From Flavobacteriaceae bacterium (GTDB taxonomy: Bacteria; Bacteroidota; Bacteroidia; Flavobacteriales; Flavobacteriaceae): a stretch of DNA of 59,935 bases. The stretch lies in contig JALWKK010000007.1 in the NCBI GenBank assembly GCA_027081505.1, positions 1-59,935 of the forward strand, read 5' to 3'. The position numbers were made by a program, and so were the translations under genes. This document shows positions 20,918 through 29,508 of the stretch, piece after piece. The notes under the pieces were generated by a model, which saw nothing but the letters and a program-made list of their open reading frames with translations, did no database searches and was not told where the DNA came from. Position 1 is the first letter of the stretch. Each line of letters begins with the position of its first letter.

Positions 20918-21802
20918 TTATCTTCTCGGATGCGATTTTAAATATACATCTTTAAGTTTTGCTATACTATTATGAGTATATACTTGTGTTGATGCTAAAC
21001 TCGCATGCCCTAGCAATTCTTTTACTGCTTTAAGGTCTGCTCCTTCGCTTAATAGGTGTGTTGCAAAAGAATGTCTTAAAATGTGCGGGCTTCTTTTGAC
21101 TTTTTGCGACACCAGACTAAAGTACGAATTTATAATTCTATACACAAGAGTTTCGTAAATTTTAACTCCTTTTTTAGAAATAAATAAAAATTCTTGATCT
21201 TTAATGGTTGGTATTTCATCTCTAAAACGAATATATAGTTTTATTGTTTCTATAACGGATGGCAATAACGGGATGATTCTTTCTTTATTTCTTTTTCCCA
21301 AAACTTTGACGGTTTGTTGGGAAATGGAAATATCTTGTACTTTAATATTGATTAATTCGGCTCTGCGTATTCCGGTGGAGTAAAAAAGCTCTACTATTAA
21401 TTTGTTACGAACACTCTCAAAATCGTCTGATTCATTTAATAGTGAGAGTACTTGTTGTATTTCCTTTTCGGAAAAAGGAACTTGTATTTTTTTTGCTACT
21501 TTTAATGCTTTATGTTTTGCCAAAGGATTTTCTTTAATACTTCCTGTTTTAAGCAAGAATTTATAATAGGATTTTAAAGAGGATATTTTTCGGTTGATGG
21601 TTCTATTTGTTATTCCCGAATCTACTAAGTGTACAATCCAACTTCTAATGATGGGATAGTGTATTTCTTCTATAGATGAATATGCAAATTTTTCTGAGGC
21701 AAATTGTAAAAAACTTTCTAAATCATTCTTATAGGCAAGCACAGTATGGGTTGAATATTTTTTTTCAAATTCCAAGTATGAAAGAAATGAGATAAAGGGC
21801 AT
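20918..21802 (-). CDS. xerC: tyrosine recombinase XerC-like
   Basis: A 294-residue site-specific recombinase of the Xer kind. The N-terminal SAM-like core-binding domain spans ~1-85 (FEKKYSTHTVLAYKNDLESF). Catalytic residues are R146 (TGIRRAEL), K170, H240 and R243 (HILRHSFATHLL), H266 (LLGHASLASTQVYTH) and the nucleophile Y275. The position next to hpf and rpsU and the length fit chromosome dimer resolution rather than a phage integrase. XerC versus XerD cannot be decided from this gene alone. Its ATG sits directly after the U-tract of the rpsU terminator. Confidence 0.92.
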   Translation of the reverse strand: MPFISFLSYLEFEKKYSTHTVLAYKNDLESFLQFASEKFAYSSIEEIHYPIIRSWIVHLVDSGITNRTINRKISSLKSYYKFLLKTGSIKENPLAKHKALKVAKKIQVPFSEKEIQQVLSLLNESDDFESVRNKLIVELFYSTGIRRAELINIKVQDISISQQTVKVLGKRNKERIIPLLPSVIETIKLYIRFRDEIPTIKDQEFLFISKKGVKIYETLVYRIINSYFSLVSQKVKRSPHILRHSFATHLLSEGADLKAVKELLGHASLASTQVYTHNSIAKLKDVYLKSHPRR

Positions 21803-21848
21803 AAAAAAATCCGTTAAGCAAAGTAAAGTTACAACTTTTTAACGGATT
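21803..21848 (-). terminator. rpsU terminator abutting the xerC start codon
   Basis: A perfect 10-bp stem AATCCGTTAA (21808-21817)/TTAACGGATT (21839-21848) with a 21-nt loop is followed on the minus strand by TTTTTTT that ends exactly at the xerC ATG. It lies 30 bp after the rpsU stop. Read-through would be needed for xerC unless another promoter lies upstream. Confidence 0.8.
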
Positions 21849-21877
21849 ATTAAACTTTTATTTTAAAGTTTTACAAT

Positions 21878-22072
21878 TTAAATTTGTTCCTTATCTCTAA
21901 GGCGTTGTATATATTGTGCCTTTTGAATTTGCGCTCTTCTTTTAACCGAAGGCTTTGTAAATTGTTTTCTTTCACGTAATTGACGCATTGTACCGGTACG
22001 GTCAAACTTTCGTTTAAAACGTTTTAATGCTCGGTCTATATTTTCTCCTTCTTTTACGGGTATTATTAACAT
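21878..22072 (-). CDS. rpsU: 30S ribosomal protein bS21
   Basis: A 64-residue bS21, which binds near the anti-Shine-Dalgarno end of 16S rRNA. The sequence LIIPVKEGENIDRALKRFKRKF is typical and the tail is strongly basic. The ATG at 22072 is chosen over an upstream in-frame start (22105) because it gives the usual N-terminus MLIIPV and is spaced correctly from a perfect Shine-Dalgarno sequence. Family knowledge: in Flavobacterium, bS21 helps hide the anti-SD, and ribosomes lacking bS21 are reported to translate rpsU preferentially. The strong SD here fits that autoregulation. Confidence 0.96.
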   Translation of the reverse strand: MLIIPVKEGENIDRALKRFKRKFDRTGTMRQLRERKQFTKPSVKRRAQIQKAQYIQRLRDKEQI

Positions 22073-22078
22073 AGTATC

Positions 22079-22090
22079 ATCACCTCCTTT
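22079..22090 (-). promoter_or_regulatory. 12-nt perfect Shine-Dalgarno sequence of rpsU
   Basis: AAAGGAGGTGAT on the minus strand is complementary to twelve bases of the standard 16S rRNA 3' end (ATCACCTCCTTT). The AGGAGG core is 10 nt from the ATG. Most other starts in this window have AT-rich leaders without such a sequence, so this one is exceptional. Confidence 0.92.
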
Positions 22091-22102
22091 CTTTTGGGAC
22101 GG

Positions 22103-22110
22103 CAAATATA
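22103..22110 (-). promoter_or_regulatory. -7 element (TATATTTG) of rpsU
   Basis: TATATTTG on the minus strand fits TAnnTTTG. It would give a leader of roughly 25 nt made up almost entirely of the Shine-Dalgarno region. Confidence 0.6.
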
Positions 22111-22153
22111 AGTAAAGTTTTTTTAATTTGAGATAGTGGACTTGAGATTTTTT

Positions 22154-23581
22154 TTATTGTTTAAATAAAGAAGCTCTCATACTTAAATCCTGTATTAGCT
22201 TTTCTTCTTCTTCGCTTTCAAGCAACACATTGTAGTTTTTCCAGAACTCCTCATTATAAGGTCTATATGAAAAGATATCGTCTGACCATTTTTCAGAAAG
22301 TGATTCTTTTACTACTAAAGGATCGGTAATAATTTCTGTAAAAATCATTTCTTGTATAGTGTAGTAAAATTGTTCTTCTCTATCTTTTAATTTTTCTTCT
22401 TCGGTGCGTTTGTCTTCAGAAGAACGATTGCCTACTTTAACCAGTTTGGGTGTTTCGTAATAAACATAATTAAGGTACATTTTATCTTGATACGCTTTGT
22501 AGCTTAAAATTAATTTATGGTTTAGTAGCGTATCAAAAAGACTTTTGCTTCTACGTTTTTGAGCGTCTGAGGCTGCTACTAATTCGTATTCTATTTTTTT
22601 TACCGCAAAATTATCCCAATAAATATAAATCCATCCGTTGGGTTGATATCCTTCATTATAAATATAAGGTGTGTTTAATCCTACATAATCTTTTCCGGCT
22701 GAGATTTTAATTTTATATATTTTTTTTCCGTCATCTACCAATATTGTATCGAGGGTAAATTGGTGTTTGTCGAGTATTTTTTTTCCGAAAAGGGCGCCCG
22801 GTTCATCTACATTACGCAACAAATTTAGTCGTCCTGTAAAAAGATTTTTCAATCCGTTTACTCGTTTATCGTTCCATTTAATAGCTTTTATTAAGGAAGT
22901 GGTTTTTATAGTATCTCTTCGGAGTTGCTTTTTTTGAAGATTGAGATGTCTGGCGTGATATTTTAAATAAGAATAATAGGCATAAATGCTATCTACATCT
23001 CGTAAATCATAGCTTTTTCGGGTTTCATCTACGTTTATTTTAAGATACTTTTTAGCACTGGAAGCATAACTCGAATCGTATAAACTTATAGCACTTTCGA
23101 TAAGCCATTTATATTGTTTTTTATTTCGTTCTCTATGTCGAAGAAATCCTTTTTGAATATATGAAGAGTCTGGCATATTTACTGTTAGTCGCTCTATAGC
23201 TCTAAGAACAATATCGTTTCCGGTTTTGGGTCGGGTTTCTGCAACGATTACTACTTCGTCCAGCGATGCTACATCTTGATCTAGAAAAATCGGTGTTGAC
23301 GAATCAAACTCATTTATTGCTGTTTTAAAACTTTTAAATCCTATGGAAGAAATAATGAGGGTGTCATTTATATTTTTTTTTGGTATTTGGAGTAAAAATT
23401 TTCCATCAATATTACTAATGGTTCCTATGGTTGTATTTTTAATATAAACGCTTGCACCAATAACGGGTTCTTGAGTTGTAAAATCATATATTGTGTTTTT
23501 TATTTCTTTTTGAGCAAAACTTGATACCGTTACAAACACAAGAGACAAAGTTGCTAAAAATTTTACGAAGGATTTTTTCAT
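22154..23581 (-). CDS. exported protein with carboxypeptidase-like regulatory domain
   Basis: A 475-residue protein with a signal peptide (1-23, ending SFAQ), then a CarboxypepD_reg-like beta-sandwich (residues ~26-100: YDFTTQEPVIGASVYIKNT...GTISNIDGKFLL) and the VDEVVIV-type linker (LDEVVIVAE) familiar from TonB receptors. No TonB plug or barrel follows. The remaining ~350 residues are mixed and charged, and not assigned to a function. Proteins of this build are common in Flavobacteria and probably act in the periplasm or at the outer membrane. It stands alone between rpsU and the acyl-CoA dehydrogenase. Confidence 0.75.
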   Translation of the reverse strand: MKKSFVKFLATLSLVFVTVSSFAQKEIKNTIYDFTTQEPVIGASVYIKNTTIGTISNIDGKFLLQIPKKNINDTLIISSIGFKSFKTAINEFDSSTPIFLDQDVASLDEVVIVAETRPKTGNDIVLRAIERLTVNMPDSSYIQKGFLRHRERNKKQYKWLIESAISLYDSSYASSAKKYLKINVDETRKSYDLRDVDSIYAYYSYLKYHARHLNLQKKQLRRDTIKTTSLIKAIKWNDKRVNGLKNLFTGRLNLLRNVDEPGALFGKKILDKHQFTLDTILVDDGKKIYKIKISAGKDYVGLNTPYIYNEGYQPNGWIYIYWDNFAVKKIEYELVAASDAQKRRSKSLFDTLLNHKLILSYKAYQDKMYLNYVYYETPKLVKVGNRSSEDKRTEEEKLKDREEQFYYTIQEMIFTEIITDPLVVKESLSEKWSDDIFSYRPYNEEFWKNYNVLLESEEEEKLIQDLSMRASLFKQ

Positions 23582-23637
23582 TCTAAACGATTATTATTAT
23601 TTTATAGATAGAGAGAAACAAAAATTAAACCAAAACG

Positions 23638-24804
23638 TTATGTGGCGGGCTTGTAATGTTTTCCGTCCACTATCATTTTAGCAATTATCTCTTTTAATAT
23701 TTCTGAAGTTCCTCCACCAATGGGTCCCAATCTACTGTCTCTAAACATTCTTGCCAATGGGTAATCCTCCATATAACCATAACCTCCCAGAAGTTGTAGG
23801 CATTGATACATTACTTCATCTGCAACTTTGGTTGAGATAAGCTTTGCCATAGTTGCTTCTTTAACAACATATGCTCCTTCTTGCAGGCGTTGGGCTGTCA
23901 TATAATTAAAGGTTTTACAATGTTCAATCTCGGCAGCCATTTGCGAAACCTTATGCCGAAGTGCTTGAAATTTTGCAATGGGTTGTCCAAAAGCTTGTCG
24001 CTCCTTCATATATTGTATGGTATATTGTAAAGCAAACTCACTTCTTGCATGAGCATTTACCGCCATCACCAATCGCTCTAACGAAAAATGTTGCATTATA
24101 TACGGAAAACCTTTGTTTTCTTCACCCATTAATTGTGAAGCCGGGATGGTTACATTGTCGAAAGCTATTTCGCCTGTATCACTGGCTCGCCATCCGAGTT
24201 TGTTAAGTTTTGTTGCCGAAATTCCGGGAGTATCTCTATCCATTATAAAAATACTAATTCCTTTGTTTCCCAATTGGGGCGAAGTTTTGGCTGCTACTAC
24301 CAGATAATCGCTATAAACTCCGTTGGTAATAAAGGTTTTGGACCCGTTAATTACATACGAATCGCCTTGTTTTACGGCTGTTGTTCGCATACCCGAAACA
24401 TCGCTCCCACCAAAAGGTTCGGTGATACACAAGCATCCAATTTTTTCTCCTGCGATACTTGCAGTAAGGTATTTTTGTTTTATTTCTTCACTTCCTTCTT
24501 TATTTACGTGTGTCATTGCCAAATAGGTGTGTGCCCACATGGCTGCAGCAAATCCGCCGGAATTTATTTTCTGCAATTCTTCTAAGAAAATAATCGTGTA
24601 AAATATATCTAAATTTAGACCGCCGTATTCTTCCGGATAGGAAAGTCCAAAATAGCCCATATCGCCAAATTTTCTCCATACTTCACTTTCTATATGGGCA
24701 GTTTCTTCCCATCTATCTATATTTGGCACTACTTCTTTTTGTAGAAAGTCTTGTAAACTTTTTCTAAATAGTTGATGCTCTTCTGTAAAAAACCTGTCTT
24801 CCAT
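23638..24804 (-). CDS. acyl-CoA dehydrogenase
   Basis: A 388-residue FAD enzyme that introduces the alpha-beta double bond in acyl-CoA thioesters. Signatures are CITEPFGGSD and QLLGGYGYMEDYPLARMFRD. The usual short-chain catalytic glutamate near the C-terminus is replaced (IGGGTSEI), while E243 in the motif SLERLVMA occupies the place used by isovaleryl- and long-chain enzymes, so this is probably of that group. The ATG at 24804 (MEDRFFTEEHQL) is preferred; an in-frame TTG at 24825 would add seven residues and overlap the gene upstream. Substrate unknown. Confidence 0.9.
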   Translation of the reverse strand: MEDRFFTEEHQLFRKSLQDFLQKEVVPNIDRWEETAHIESEVWRKFGDMGYFGLSYPEEYGGLNLDIFYTIIFLEELQKINSGGFAAAMWAHTYLAMTHVNKEGSEEIKQKYLTASIAGEKIGCLCITEPFGGSDVSGMRTTAVKQGDSYVINGSKTFITNGVYSDYLVVAAKTSPQLGNKGISIFIMDRDTPGISATKLNKLGWRASDTGEIAFDNVTIPASQLMGEENKGFPYIMQHFSLERLVMAVNAHARSEFALQYTIQYMKERQAFGQPIAKFQALRHKVSQMAAEIEHCKTFNYMTAQRLQEGAYVVKEATMAKLISTKVADEVMYQCLQLLGGYGYMEDYPLARMFRDSRLGPIGGGTSEILKEIIAKMIVDGKHYKPAT

Positions 24805-24821
24805 TGTTTTTATATATTTTT

Positions 24822-25694
24822 TCAATCAAGAGTCAAATATAACTCAATTAGCTTTAATTTTTCGGCTGAAAGAGCTTCTATTTTTTTCAATTCAGAGAAA
24901 CTTTTTATTCGTTCTCTAAGTATTCTAAATTCCCAAATTTTCTTTGCCAAATCAAAAGAAATTCCGGGTATTGTTGCCAGGTCTGAAGCTGTTGCGGAGT
25001 TGATGTTAATTTTATCGATGTGTTTAGGCGTTTTTACGGTAAAATATTTTTGTATTTCCCGAATGGTTTCTTTTTTTAAGCCATACACTTGATAGAGCTG
25101 CACATCGTCTGTAAATCCTCCCAATTTAGTGCGATAGGCAATTATACGTTTGCTCAACGTTTCTGCTATGCCGTACACTTTTTGTAATTCTTCGGAAGTT
25201 GCTTTGTTTAGATCTATTTTTTCAGAAGGAGATTTTGGTGTTTTAAACTTGTTATTAAAACTTTTTTTATTGGAAGTTGTTACCCAATCCGGAAATTTAA
25301 AATAGGGACTTATAACAGCTAGTAATGAATCTGAAATACCGGTTACTTTTTTAAAATCACTTATAGAATTCATCCATTTACCCGAAGCGCGGTAGGTATG
25401 TAACCTATCTATCTCGCTAGGTGTCATTCCCAACTTATATCCTTTATATTCGGTGATAAAATTAGGGTTAAACTTATAAATTTTTGGTTTATCATTTTCT
25501 TTTTTTACTTCTCGCAAAGAATCTATTTCACTTTTTAACTTTGCTATTTCTGGAGAGTTTACTATAAATACATTTTTTGGTGATGGATTATAAAAAAGAG
25601 AGATTCCAAGAAGAAGAATAAGTAATAGTAGCAATAAAACAATCCCTGCTTGTTGTTGTTTGGTAAACACAAGTTGGGATTGCCATTTTCTCAT
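24822..25694 (-). CDS. helix-hairpin-helix (ComEA-like) membrane-anchored protein
   Basis: About 290 residues from the ATG at 25694 (MRKWQSQLVFTKQQQAG); a TTG 42 bp upstream is less likely. One membrane segment (LLLLLLILLLGISLF) near the N-terminus is followed by three HhH-type stretches: IDRLHTYRASGKWMNSI, KIDLNKATSEELQKVYGI and KININSATASDLATIPGI. This arrangement is found in Bacteroidota proteins related to ComEA, the DNA receptor for uptake. DNA binding is likely, a role in natural transformation is possible but not shown by the neighbours. Confidence 0.82.
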   Translation of the reverse strand: MRKWQSQLVFTKQQQAGIVLLLLLLILLLGISLFYNPSPKNVFIVNSPEIAKLKSEIDSLREVKKENDKPKIYKFNPNFITEYKGYKLGMTPSEIDRLHTYRASGKWMNSISDFKKVTGISDSLLAVISPYFKFPDWVTTSNKKSFNNKFKTPKSPSEKIDLNKATSEELQKVYGIAETLSKRIIAYRTKLGGFTDDVQLYQVYGLKKETIREIQKYFTVKTPKHIDKININSATASDLATIPGISFDLAKKIWEFRILRERIKSFSELKKIEALSAEKLKLIELYLTLD

Positions 25695-25779
25695 ATTTGT
25701 ATATTTTATACCTATTCTTAATATAAAATAGTTCAATGAGATAACTAGAAATTGAACTATATTGAATTCGTATTCGGTA

Positions 25780-27387
25780 TTATTTATCTGTTTTTTTTAT
25801 TGCTTTCATATATTTTGATAACTCTTCACGAACTTTAGGAGCCAAAATAACCAACCCTATCATATTGGGTACCATCATTGCAAAAATCATTGCATCAGAA
25901 AATCCTATTACCGAACCCAGACTGGCGGCTGCACCTACGATAACAAATAAGCAAAAGATTAGTTTGTATGTGTATTCCATTTTTTTACTTCTTCCGAAGA
26001 GGTATGACCAACCTTGAAAGCCATAGTAAGACCACGAAATCATTGTACTAAAAGCAAACAATACTACTGCTACGGTAAGCACATACGGAAACCAAGATAT
26101 TACGGATGAAAAAGCATCTGTAGTTAACAAAATAGCTTGTGCATCGTTAAGTGAAGCGTTCTCGGGATTTACAAAACCGGTAATTATTAATACTAATGCT
26201 GTCATGGTACAAACTACAACGGTATCGATAAAAGGTTCGAGCAGGGCTACCATTCCTTCAGAAGCGGGATATTTGGTTTTTACAGCAGAGTGTGCAATAG
26301 AAGCCGAGCCTATTCCTGCTTCGTTTGAAAAAGCTGCTCTTCTAAAACCTTGAACCAAAACTCCAATGGCACCTCCGGCTACTCCTTCTGGACTAAATGC
26401 TCCGTCTATAATTTGACCTATAGCCCAACCTATTTTATCGTAATTTACAAAAATGATAAATAAAGAAGCCAGCACATAAATCACTACCATAAAAGGCACA
26501 ATTTTGTCGGTTACTTTGGCAATTGATTTAATACCGCCTATTATTACAACACCAACCAAAATTGCCATCACCAAACCAAAAGCCCAGCCGTATCCGTGTA
26601 TAAATGAGTTTTCGCCTCCGGTAATATTTTCAACCAATTGAAATGCTTGATTTGCTTGAAACATATTTCCGCCACCAAAAGATCCTCCTATTACAAATAT
26701 GGCAAACATCGCTGCCAGAATTTTTCCTAAACCTCCCATTCCTTTAGAGTGTAACCCTTTTCGTAAATAATACATCGGTCCGCCGAAAACGGTTCCGTCC
26801 GGTTCTATATCTCTATATTTTACACCTAAGGTACATTCAACAAATTTTGATGCCATACCGAGAAATCCGGCGATTATCATCCAAAAAGTAGCACCGGCAC
26901 CGCCAATTGATACGGCAATGGCAACTCCGGCTATGTTTCCTAAGCCAACGGTTGCCGACAAAGCAGCTGTTAACGCTTGAAAATGAGAAACCTCTCCTTC
27001 GTGACCTTCTACTCTAATAGTATCCGGGTTGTCACCGTCATCGGTAAAAATTTCTGCTTTTTCTTCAATTTCTACTTTGTGGTCTTTTCTTCCTTCAACG
27101 TCATCGTATTTTCCGCTTACAATTTTTACAGAAGTAAGAAAACCTCTAAGATTAATAAACTTGAAATAAAGGGTAAAATATAAAGCGCCCAGAATTAAAG
27201 GGAATAAAACCCAATATACCTCGACGTTACCGATTGGTATTTTTGCAAAAATAAAATCGACAAACCAACCTGTGGCATTGCCAAAAGCTTGGTCAATTTT
27301 CTCGTCAAGTCCCATTTTTTCAGATTCTTGTGCTACAGATAATAAAGGGGAAATAGTTGTAATAAGAAAAAGAAATAATTTCTTCAT
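25780..27387 (-). CDS. sodium:alanine (AGCS family) symporter
   Basis: A 535-residue polytopic protein of the alanine/glycine:cation symporter family. Family segments are ALTAALSATVGLGNIAGVA, VLVQGFRRAAFSNEAGIGS (with FSNEAGIGSA typical) and SWSYYGFQGWSYLFG. Residues ~93-135 form a charged loop (KYDDVEGRKDHKVEIEEKAE...) after the second membrane helix. It would take up alanine or a related amino acid with Na+. It has its own TAAATTTG box upstream. Confidence 0.93.
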   Translation of the reverse strand: MKKLFLFLITTISPLLSVAQESEKMGLDEKIDQAFGNATGWFVDFIFAKIPIGNVEVYWVLFPLILGALYFTLYFKFINLRGFLTSVKIVSGKYDDVEGRKDHKVEIEEKAEIFTDDGDNPDTIRVEGHEGEVSHFQALTAALSATVGLGNIAGVAIAVSIGGAGATFWMIIAGFLGMASKFVECTLGVKYRDIEPDGTVFGGPMYYLRKGLHSKGMGGLGKILAAMFAIFVIGGSFGGGNMFQANQAFQLVENITGGENSFIHGYGWAFGLVMAILVGVVIIGGIKSIAKVTDKIVPFMVVIYVLASLFIIFVNYDKIGWAIGQIIDGAFSPEGVAGGAIGVLVQGFRRAAFSNEAGIGSASIAHSAVKTKYPASEGMVALLEPFIDTVVVCTMTALVLIITGFVNPENASLNDAQAILLTTDAFSSVISWFPYVLTVAVVLFAFSTMISWSYYGFQGWSYLFGRSKKMEYTYKLIFCLFVIVGAAASLGSVIGFSDAMIFAMMVPNMIGLVILAPKVREELSKYMKAIKKTDK

Positions 27388-27456
27388 AATATTTTATTTG
27401 TAATTTAGATTTTAATATTTAGCGGTTAGCAAGATGCTAAAAAAAAACGGGACTGT

Positions 27457-27464
27457 CAAATTTA
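27457..27464 (-). promoter_or_regulatory. -7 element (TAAATTTG) upstream of the AGCS symporter
   Basis: TAAATTTG on the minus strand fits TAnnTTTG, 69 bp upstream of the start. A TTTG at 27483-27480 is 15 nt further up, shorter than the usual -33/-7 spacing. Confidence 0.4.
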
Positions 27465-27615
27465 ACGATGTTTAATTAGCAAAATGGGGTGCAAAATTCG
27501 GGATAGTAATAATATGTTTTGGTTGTCTTTTTTTAGTGAAAAAATCTCTTTTCTAATTAAAAGTTAAGCCCGAACTACACAATTATTGTCGCAGGTTTGC
27601 AATATAAGCAAGTCT

Positions 27616-28626
27616 TTAAATATGATACAGTTGTTTTAATTTTTCAATTTGCAAGGGTCGTCCCAGTAGAATAAGTTTTGACCGTTGTTTTATAACTGTT
27701 GAGGGTTCCGGATTTACAATATATTCACCCTCAGGAGTTTTGTAACCAATTATTGAGCAACCTGTACGTTTTCTAATATCTAATTCGCTGATAGCCTTTT
27801 CTTCTCCGCTTGGACAAATATTTTTAAAAGGTATTTGTTCCACATTAATACTGTCATCATCACCCGAGACAGATAGGTTGTCAAGAAATTCAACTAGGTC
27901 TGGTGTTACAACGAGCGAAGCCATATGTTCTCCTCCGATTTTATCGGGCATAATCACGTTGTCTGCTCCAGCGAGTTTTAGTTTTTTAAACGATGTTTCT
28001 TCGGAAGCGCGACTTATAATTTTTAAATCTTTCTTAATTTGTCGTGCCGACAAGACAATAAATAAGTTATCGGCATCGCCCGGTAAGGCGCAGATTAGCG
28101 TTTTGGCGTGTTCGACACCTGCTCTTTTAAGTGTTTCATCTTCATTGGCATTTCCTAAAACAAACAAATACTCGTCATTAGCATATTTTTCAACAATATC
28201 TTGGTTTTTTTCGATAACAACAAAGGGTTGCTTATAAGCATGTAACTTATGAGCAGCTTGTTTTCCGTTTCTACCGTAACCACAAACAATAATATGGTTT
28301 TTTAATTTGGCAATTTTCTTTTCCATTCTTTTTTGTTTTAAGTTACCTATGTTATTTTTACTTAAAATGTATTCGGTAATAACCGAAATTGCATACCCGA
28401 CTATAAAAATACTTGAAAAGATTAAGATGGAAGTAAATATTTTTCCGAAAGAATTTAAAGGGTGTACTTCTCCAAAACCTACTGTAGTTATTGTAATTAC
28501 CGTCATATAAATAGCATCTATCCAGGTGTAATTCGAAAAATACCGAAACCCTAAAATTCCGGTAAAAAAAACCAGAATTAACAATAGTAGTGCTGTGTAT
28601 AATTTTGTTTGAAATAACTTTGTCAT
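27616..28626 (-). CDS. two-helix potassium channel with RCK (TrkA-N/TrkA-C) domains
   Basis: 336 residues. Two membrane helices (8-30 and ~62-86) flank a pore loop with the K+ filter TVGFGE (48-53). A Rossmann RCK domain follows (GYGRNG at 116-121), then a TrkA-C domain (~250-336). This is the MthK/Kch-like design, in which ligand binding at the RCK ring opens the pore. Its start overlaps the stop of the PspC-like gene by four bases (ATGA), so the two are translationally coupled. Confidence 0.92.
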   Translation of the reverse strand: MTKLFQTKLYTALLLLILVFFTGILGFRYFSNYTWIDAIYMTVITITTVGFGEVHPLNSFGKIFTSILIFSSIFIVGYAISVITEYILSKNNIGNLKQKRMEKKIAKLKNHIIVCGYGRNGKQAAHKLHAYKQPFVVIEKNQDIVEKYANDEYLFVLGNANEDETLKRAGVEHAKTLICALPGDADNLFIVLSARQIKKDLKIISRASEETSFKKLKLAGADNVIMPDKIGGEHMASLVVTPDLVEFLDNLSVSGDDDSINVEQIPFKNICPSGEEKAISELDIRKRTGCSIIGYKTPEGEYIVNPEPSTVIKQRSKLILLGRPLQIEKLKQLYHI

Positions 28627-28853
28627 AAGTCAAAAACCGAACTTCTTTTTGTGTAAATCAAATCTTTTAGTCGTAATAAAAATGCCAATGTAATATAAAA
28701 TGCAAAACCCATTCCTATTGTTGCAAATGACAAATAAATAAAAAACAACCGTACGCTTTTTGCTCTAATTCCTAATCTTTCGGCAAACCTAGAGCTTACA
28801 TAGAACCCATGTTTTTCAAGAAAATGTCGTATGGAATAAATCATATTTAGCAT
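28623..28853 (-). CDS. small PspC-domain membrane protein
   Basis: 76 residues resembling the PspC family: RHFLEKHGFYVSSRFAERLGIRAKSVRLFFIYLSF followed (in two parts) by a membrane span (SFATIGMGFAFYITLAFLLRL). PspC proteins act in envelope stress in other bacteria; in Bacteroidota their job is unclear. ATG at 28853 or 28844 are both possible. It forms an operon with the potassium channel through an ATGA overlap, which hints at an envelope or ion-balance role. Confidence 0.75.
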   Translation of the reverse strand: MLNMIYSIRHFLEKHGFYVSSRFAERLGIRAKSVRLFFIYLSFATIGMGFAFYITLAFLLRLKDLIYTKRSSVFDL

Positions 28854-28893
28854 ATCGCAAAATAAGGATTTTAAATTAGTAATAAAAGTATTA

Positions 28894-29508
28894 TTAGGTT
28901 ATTAAGATAAAAATAGTAATACCTATAAATACAACAACCTGTATCCATTTTAAAATCAAGCCTGTTTTTTTATGCTTACTTAAGTAATTTGAAACAGTTC
29001 CTGCTAGTAACGATATGCTTGCAAAAGTGATAAATGCCACAACCATAAACACAACTCCCAAAACATAAAACTGAAAAATAGTTTGTTGTTTGTCATCCCA
29101 TAAGAATCCCGGAAAAAACCCCAGAAAAAAAACCAATACTTTCGGGTTAATAAGGTTCATAACAAACCCTTGTTTAAATAAGCTTAAAAGAGATTTTTTA
29201 GGCGCTTTTGTATGCAAAGAAATACTTTCATCACTATTATAGACAAGGTATGCCAAGTATAATAGATAGGTTGCTCCGGCTATTTTAATTCCATAAAATA
29301 AAGCAGGAGAAGTCGCAATAATAGCAGAAATACCTAAAGCCAAAAGCGTTGTGTGAACCAATACACCACTAACCAAACCAGCAGATGTAGCCAATCCGCT
29401 TTTAGAACCATTGGCAAGCGATTGTGCTAACACATAAATATTATCGGGACCCGGTGATAACGCCAGTAGAAATGAAGCAATTGAAAAAGCAACTAAATTT
29501 TCTATCAT
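28894..29508 (-). CDS. LysE family exporter
   Basis: A 204-residue membrane protein with about six helices. The LysE/RhtB N-terminal pattern is clear ([33 protein letters not shown], read in two parts) and the second half has [17 protein letters not shown]. The family exports amino acids or related small metabolites; the substrate is unknown. Its ATG overlaps the pyrD stop by four bases (29505-29508), so it is co-translated with pyrD. Confidence 0.9.
   Translation of the reverse strand: MIENLVAFSIASFLLALSPGPDNIYVLAQSLANGSKSGLATSAGLVSGVLVHTTLLALGISAIIATSPALFYGIKIAGATYLLYLAYLVYNSDESISLHTKAPKKSLLSLFKQGFVMNLINPKVLVFFLGFFPGFLWDDKQQTIFQFYVLGVVFMVVAFITFASISLLAGTVSNYLSKHKKTGLILKWIQVVVFIGITIFILIT

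Noticed and set aside
20918-21802. Tyrosine recombinase as integrase of a mobile element using the nearby tRNA genes
   Set aside because: Its length, motifs and place between hpf and rpsU fit a housekeeping XerC/D, and the tRNA repeats contain no cargo. A role of Xer in making the repeats cannot be excluded.
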